Below are positions 60,611 to 64,000 of a stretch of 64,000 nucleotides of DNA, piece after piece. The notes under the pieces were generated by a model, which saw only the letters and a program-made list of their open reading frames with translations, did not search any database and had not been told where the DNA came from. Position 1 is the first letter of the stretch, and every line of letters begins with the position of its first letter. A program made the translations under genes and the position numbers. The DNA lies in contig NW_026516205.1 in assembly GCF_025602895.1 (NCBI RefSeq), positions 248,001 through 312,000 on the forward strand, read 5' to 3'. The stretch comes from Polychytrium aggregatum (lineage: Eukaryota > Chytridiomycota > Chytridiomycetes > Polychytriales).

Positions 60611-63600
60611 TCAGTCAATCTTGATGAGGCTGTACACCTTGCGGACAAACATAAAGCAGGCATAGAAGCCGATCGATCCCTGCGGAGTAAGGTTGTGGGT
60701 ATGATCGGGTTAGTTTCGATGAAGATGCACATAGCAAACAACGGTAACAACGGCGGCCTTACCGTGAGGATAAAAAAGAGGGCACTGACGACAGCAGACC
60801 AGCCAAAGTACAGGACGGTCGAGGTTGAGTTGCTGATGTTCAAGCGGGTGGCGTAGTAGTATGTGCAGTAGAGGAACACGTAGAGCGCCGAGGAGCCCGA
60901 GGTGAAGAACGATCGCCACCACCAGTGGTAGTTCTGGATTTACCAGTAGCCAGAGCAGAGGAGAAGAGCATAGCAGGGCAAGGCACACAAGTCAGCAATC
61001 ACAGAGGCATATTGGATCTATCGATTCCAGAGCAGAGCCGCCATCAAATCGGGCGCTGTGCAGGATTGGCATTCAGGAAGAAGAGACCAACTTACCTCTG
61101 CGCACAGATGGAAGTAGCACAGCAGGATGGCGACCTCTGCGCAGGTAACCACCAGGATGACAAAGACGAGCGCAAGGAATCCAAAGACGTAGTAGACCTT
61201 GTGGTACCAGATGCTGTTCATGATGAAGTACAGCTCAATGAAGATGGCACCAAATGGCAGGACGCCTCCCATGAGGACCGAAGGCAGGGTTCGCAGATAC
61301 AGCGGTTGCTCGGGGATCTGACGAGGAATCTGGTTGGTGCGAACGGGATGCTCGATTCTCTGCCGGTTGAGGGTCGATCGGGATTAGTAGATCGGCGGCG
61401 CCAAGAGGAGTTCGCATTGGACCAAGGGTGAGATTGAGTGCGACACTTACAGGCTTTTTGAATCCAAAGTAGGCGCCGATGAAGCACAATGGAACCGAGA
61501 CCAGGCACCACATCGACAAGAGTGCAAAAATGGTGCCGAAGGGTACGGCGCTCGATGATTTGGCGGCAATCAGGAAGAAGTTGAGCGTCAAGAACACCAA
61601 AAAGACAACTCTGTTGGAGGTCAAAGACACCTTAGTCACTGCGAATCCATACTCTGACTCGTGGGTTGTCAAGGCAGCCAATGAGTGCAATCGGGAACGG
61701 CAAAATGTCGCTGATCGCGAACGTGCTCGCCGATCGAGATATCTGGCTGCATCGATGGTCTAAATACAAAGTCAAAGCTTTCTCCTCGTAGATACGGAGG
61801 GCCACGTACCCGGGCAGCAGAAATGCCGAAAGCAGCACGTTCTTCTTCCAGTTTTGTCCACCGAACATCTTGTAGAGTCTCGCCGAGTGGTAGCCAGAAA
61901 CGCTTCCAAAGCAGACATACAGGACGAGGATCACGGTGGAGAGCGATCCCCGGCTCGAGGGCGACAGAAAGCCAAGCACAGCAAAGACTTGAGCGGAGAG
62001 TAAATAGCACAGGATGGCCGTGAGTCGAGCCGCCAGTATCACGTCGATCTAGACATATTCTGGAGCACGCCGAATTGAACTCACCGAGGGTCACGGCCGT
62101 CATCAAAAACAGCTGGGCACCGCCTCCAACAGCAACAGCGAGAAACTGGCCATGAATTGGAGAGCGGAACACGTCGCCATGGACGAGCTTCCAGCCAAAA
62201 TCTTCGTGGATATCATCCTGCAGCACCGGATCAGTCAGCGCGCTGCCAAATCGGTGCTCCGCAGAGAACCGAGTCCCGAGAATCGCGCAACCCACCTCGA
62301 TGTCGAGCTGGTTATAGCGGGTGATATCGCGATTGAGAGCACGAAGCATGATCACGCCAACCATGCCGCTCAAGAACAGGACAATCACGATCGAGTTGGT
62401 GAGGCTGCAAGGGCGGTCAGTGTGCGATGAAGAAAATGATGAGCAGATGACGACGGGTAGGGCCAGGGGATCGTGCTGCAGAGCAATCGAAGCAGGATGC
62501 TGTTCGCCATACCTGAACCAATGGATTTTCGGGTCGGTAACCTTAAGGTACGTGTCCCAGCGAGTGGTCCACGAAATACCGGATCGCTTGGGTTGAGACG
62601 AACGGAACTCTGTCAGCATCGAAGAGTGGGCGATACTTCTCGACCAGATGAGACCCCATCGTGATAGGGGGGGGGAGCAACACAACCACGCCGTGTATGT
62701 GCCCGCCAATTGGTCGGATCCAAGCATTGTGAGTCGAAGAAACAGATACATACAATCCAGTAGACGTTGTAGGTAAACGTAATCAAGTTGTCCCCCGTCT
62801 CAGAGAGGGTGAGGGGAGGGGTGCCTGGCTGGATGACGCAGTTGTTTTTCTGGTCAATCTTGAGAACACTGCGAAGTGATGAGGGTTAGGTCAGCGACAA
62901 ACGCTACTTGGGAAGTGCATGACTTGTAGCAATCATGGACGGCACCAACGATGCCGACGGGCTGCGATCGCAAGGCACAGGCTGACTTGGCAACACACCT
63001 GTGAGGATAGACGGTGACACCGACGACTCTGAACTTTCGGGGCGATTTTTTGCCTTCGTCGAGATGGTAGTGGACCTGAATCTCGTAGTGGTTGTTGAGA
63101 TATGTCCGGCTGCCGTCCTAGAAGCGCAGAGCAGGCGGGGCCTAGGTTGGTAACAGCGCCGGGGCAGAGCAGTGGACGATGGGCCGCTGGCTCGACAGAT
63201 GAAGGCGTACCTTGGAAATAAAGCCCAGATTGAAGCCCATGTTGTAGATCAGCTCGTTGGTGGATTGATTGAGGCGGGACATGGCAACCGGGAGTCCGTC
63301 GACCACCCTATGATCACAATTGGAGCCGTCGTGAGCAAAATTGGCGCCATCTGCTGCCCTGGACTTGACGGAGCGGTGGAGCCGGGCGACGAGTCAAACT
63401 CGCTTTCCTCGGCAATCATTCGGCGCACTCACCAATGGACAGTGTATTTTTCACGGATGCGGGAATTGATGAAGGCAGCATCCTCCTTGGGAACCGACTG
63501 TGAGCACAGGGTATTGCAAGATGTGTTTTTGTTCATGTAGAGCTGCGATCCGACCGACGGCAGGAGATAGGATTAGTGCACGAGTTGAGCACTGGGGACG

Positions 63601-64000
63601 ACAGCACAATTGGAGAGGAAGCGATCGGTGCGCAACCAAGGAGTTGTGGGCGAATGGAGGGCGCCGCTAGCCGAAAGCAACAGCCGGCGAGCTGTTGGCT
63701 TGCTGGTACACGGAGGCCAGTCGCCTCATGGTCCGTCGCTCATATTCATCTGGTGCAGAGCCATACTTCGAAACTGGAGTCGTAGAGGCGATCTCCAAAG
63801 AGAATGGATCCAAGCGACTCGGGCTGGGCGACAGGATCGCCCTTGGGCTTGCAAAAGTGGAACTGGTTGTAGTAGTAGTCGAACGGAAGAGCAGTCTCCG
63901 TTGATGATACGGCATTGACCAGGAGGGGGACGAGCTCGCTCTCGGCATAATCGTGGGGAGCGACACCCGGCAAATAGAAGGCCCGGGCACCCAGGGCCAG
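60611..64000 (-). CDS. Transmembrane 9 superfamily (Emp70/TMN) protein, 5' end outside the window
   Basis: Nine-TM Golgi/endosome protein of the nonaspanin family. Thirteen exons lie in the window: 63767-64000, 63433-63542, 63211-63307, 62999-63117, 62754-62868, 62513-62586, 62296-62404, 62085-62217, 61810-61987, 61451-61610, 61096-61359, 60763-60933 and 60611-60679 (610 codons and stop). The luminal domain begins FYLPGVAPHDYAESELVPLL and has ALPFDYYYNQFHFCKP. Later blocks are RWDTYLKVTDPKIHWF, DFGWKLVHGDVFRSP, GFLSPSSRGSLSTVILVLYV, SARLYKMFGGQNWKKNVLLS and SAVPFGTIFALLSMW. The terminal VYSLIKID fits the KxD COPI-binding signal of the family. The signal peptide and first residues lie beyond 64000. 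Confidence 0.93.

Overview
This window is nuclear DNA from a GC-rich, intron-dense fungus. The evidence is the spliceosomal introns (mostly 60-250 bp, GT-AG, with branch/acceptor signals), fungal-type chitinases, complex I subunit NUO9.5, the ubiquitin-L40 fusion, PEX7 and Rok1-type ribosome biogenesis genes. The Fanzor-like fragment, the papain-like protease carrying a chitin-binding-like tail and the general gene style suggest an early-diverging (chytrid-like) lineage. That placement is inference. No bacterial, viral or organellar block was recognised.

Gene models were built by joining reading frames at splice signals, checking that the phase carries across every junction and comparing with remembered family features. 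About 26 genes plus one pseudogene fragment are called; coordinates may be off by a base or two at some splice sites. 0-10.5 kb: an APC amino-acid permease (+), a protein with two ZNRD2/p27 zinc-ribbon modules (-), ubiquitin-eL40 (-) and the mitochondrial tRNA ct6A dehydratase Tcd1/2 (-). 10.7-20 kb: N-terminal methyltransferase NTMT1/Tae1 (+), NUO9.5 (+), GH18 chitinase (-), TatD hydrolase (-) and RBM42-like RNA-binding protein (-). 20-31 kb: ETF-ubiquinone oxidoreductase (-) head-to-head with its electron donor ETF-alpha (+), then a KEN-box low-complexity protein (-), an acidic open frame (-) and an EEP-fold hydrolase (-).

32-43 kb is a secreted-enzyme neighbourhood: a second GH18 enzyme (+) and a C1A papain-like protease (+), each with a Thr-rich linker and a similar Cys-rich tail. 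Between them lie a UQCC3-like complex III assembly factor (-), a WBP2/GRAM protein with a PPxY-type tail (+) and a Fanzor/TnpB C-terminal fragment (+). 43-64 kb is housekeeping: ribosomal eS1 (-) opposite spermidine synthase (+), V-ATPase subunit D (+), DEAD-box helicase Rok1/DDX52 (+), zinc metallochaperone ZNG1 (-) opposite peroxisomal receptor PEX7 (+), TFIIH subunit Tfb4 (-) and a TM9SF/Emp70 protein (-) whose 5' end runs off the right edge.

Mitochondrial and peroxisomal metabolism is well represented (Tcd1, NUO9.5, ETFA, ETF-QO, UQCC3, PEX7). Structural oddities include at least three GC-AG introns, 11- and 13-nt microexons, and short tandem repeats inside introns of many genes. I saw no CRISPR array, and no tRNA, rRNA or complete transposon that I could support.
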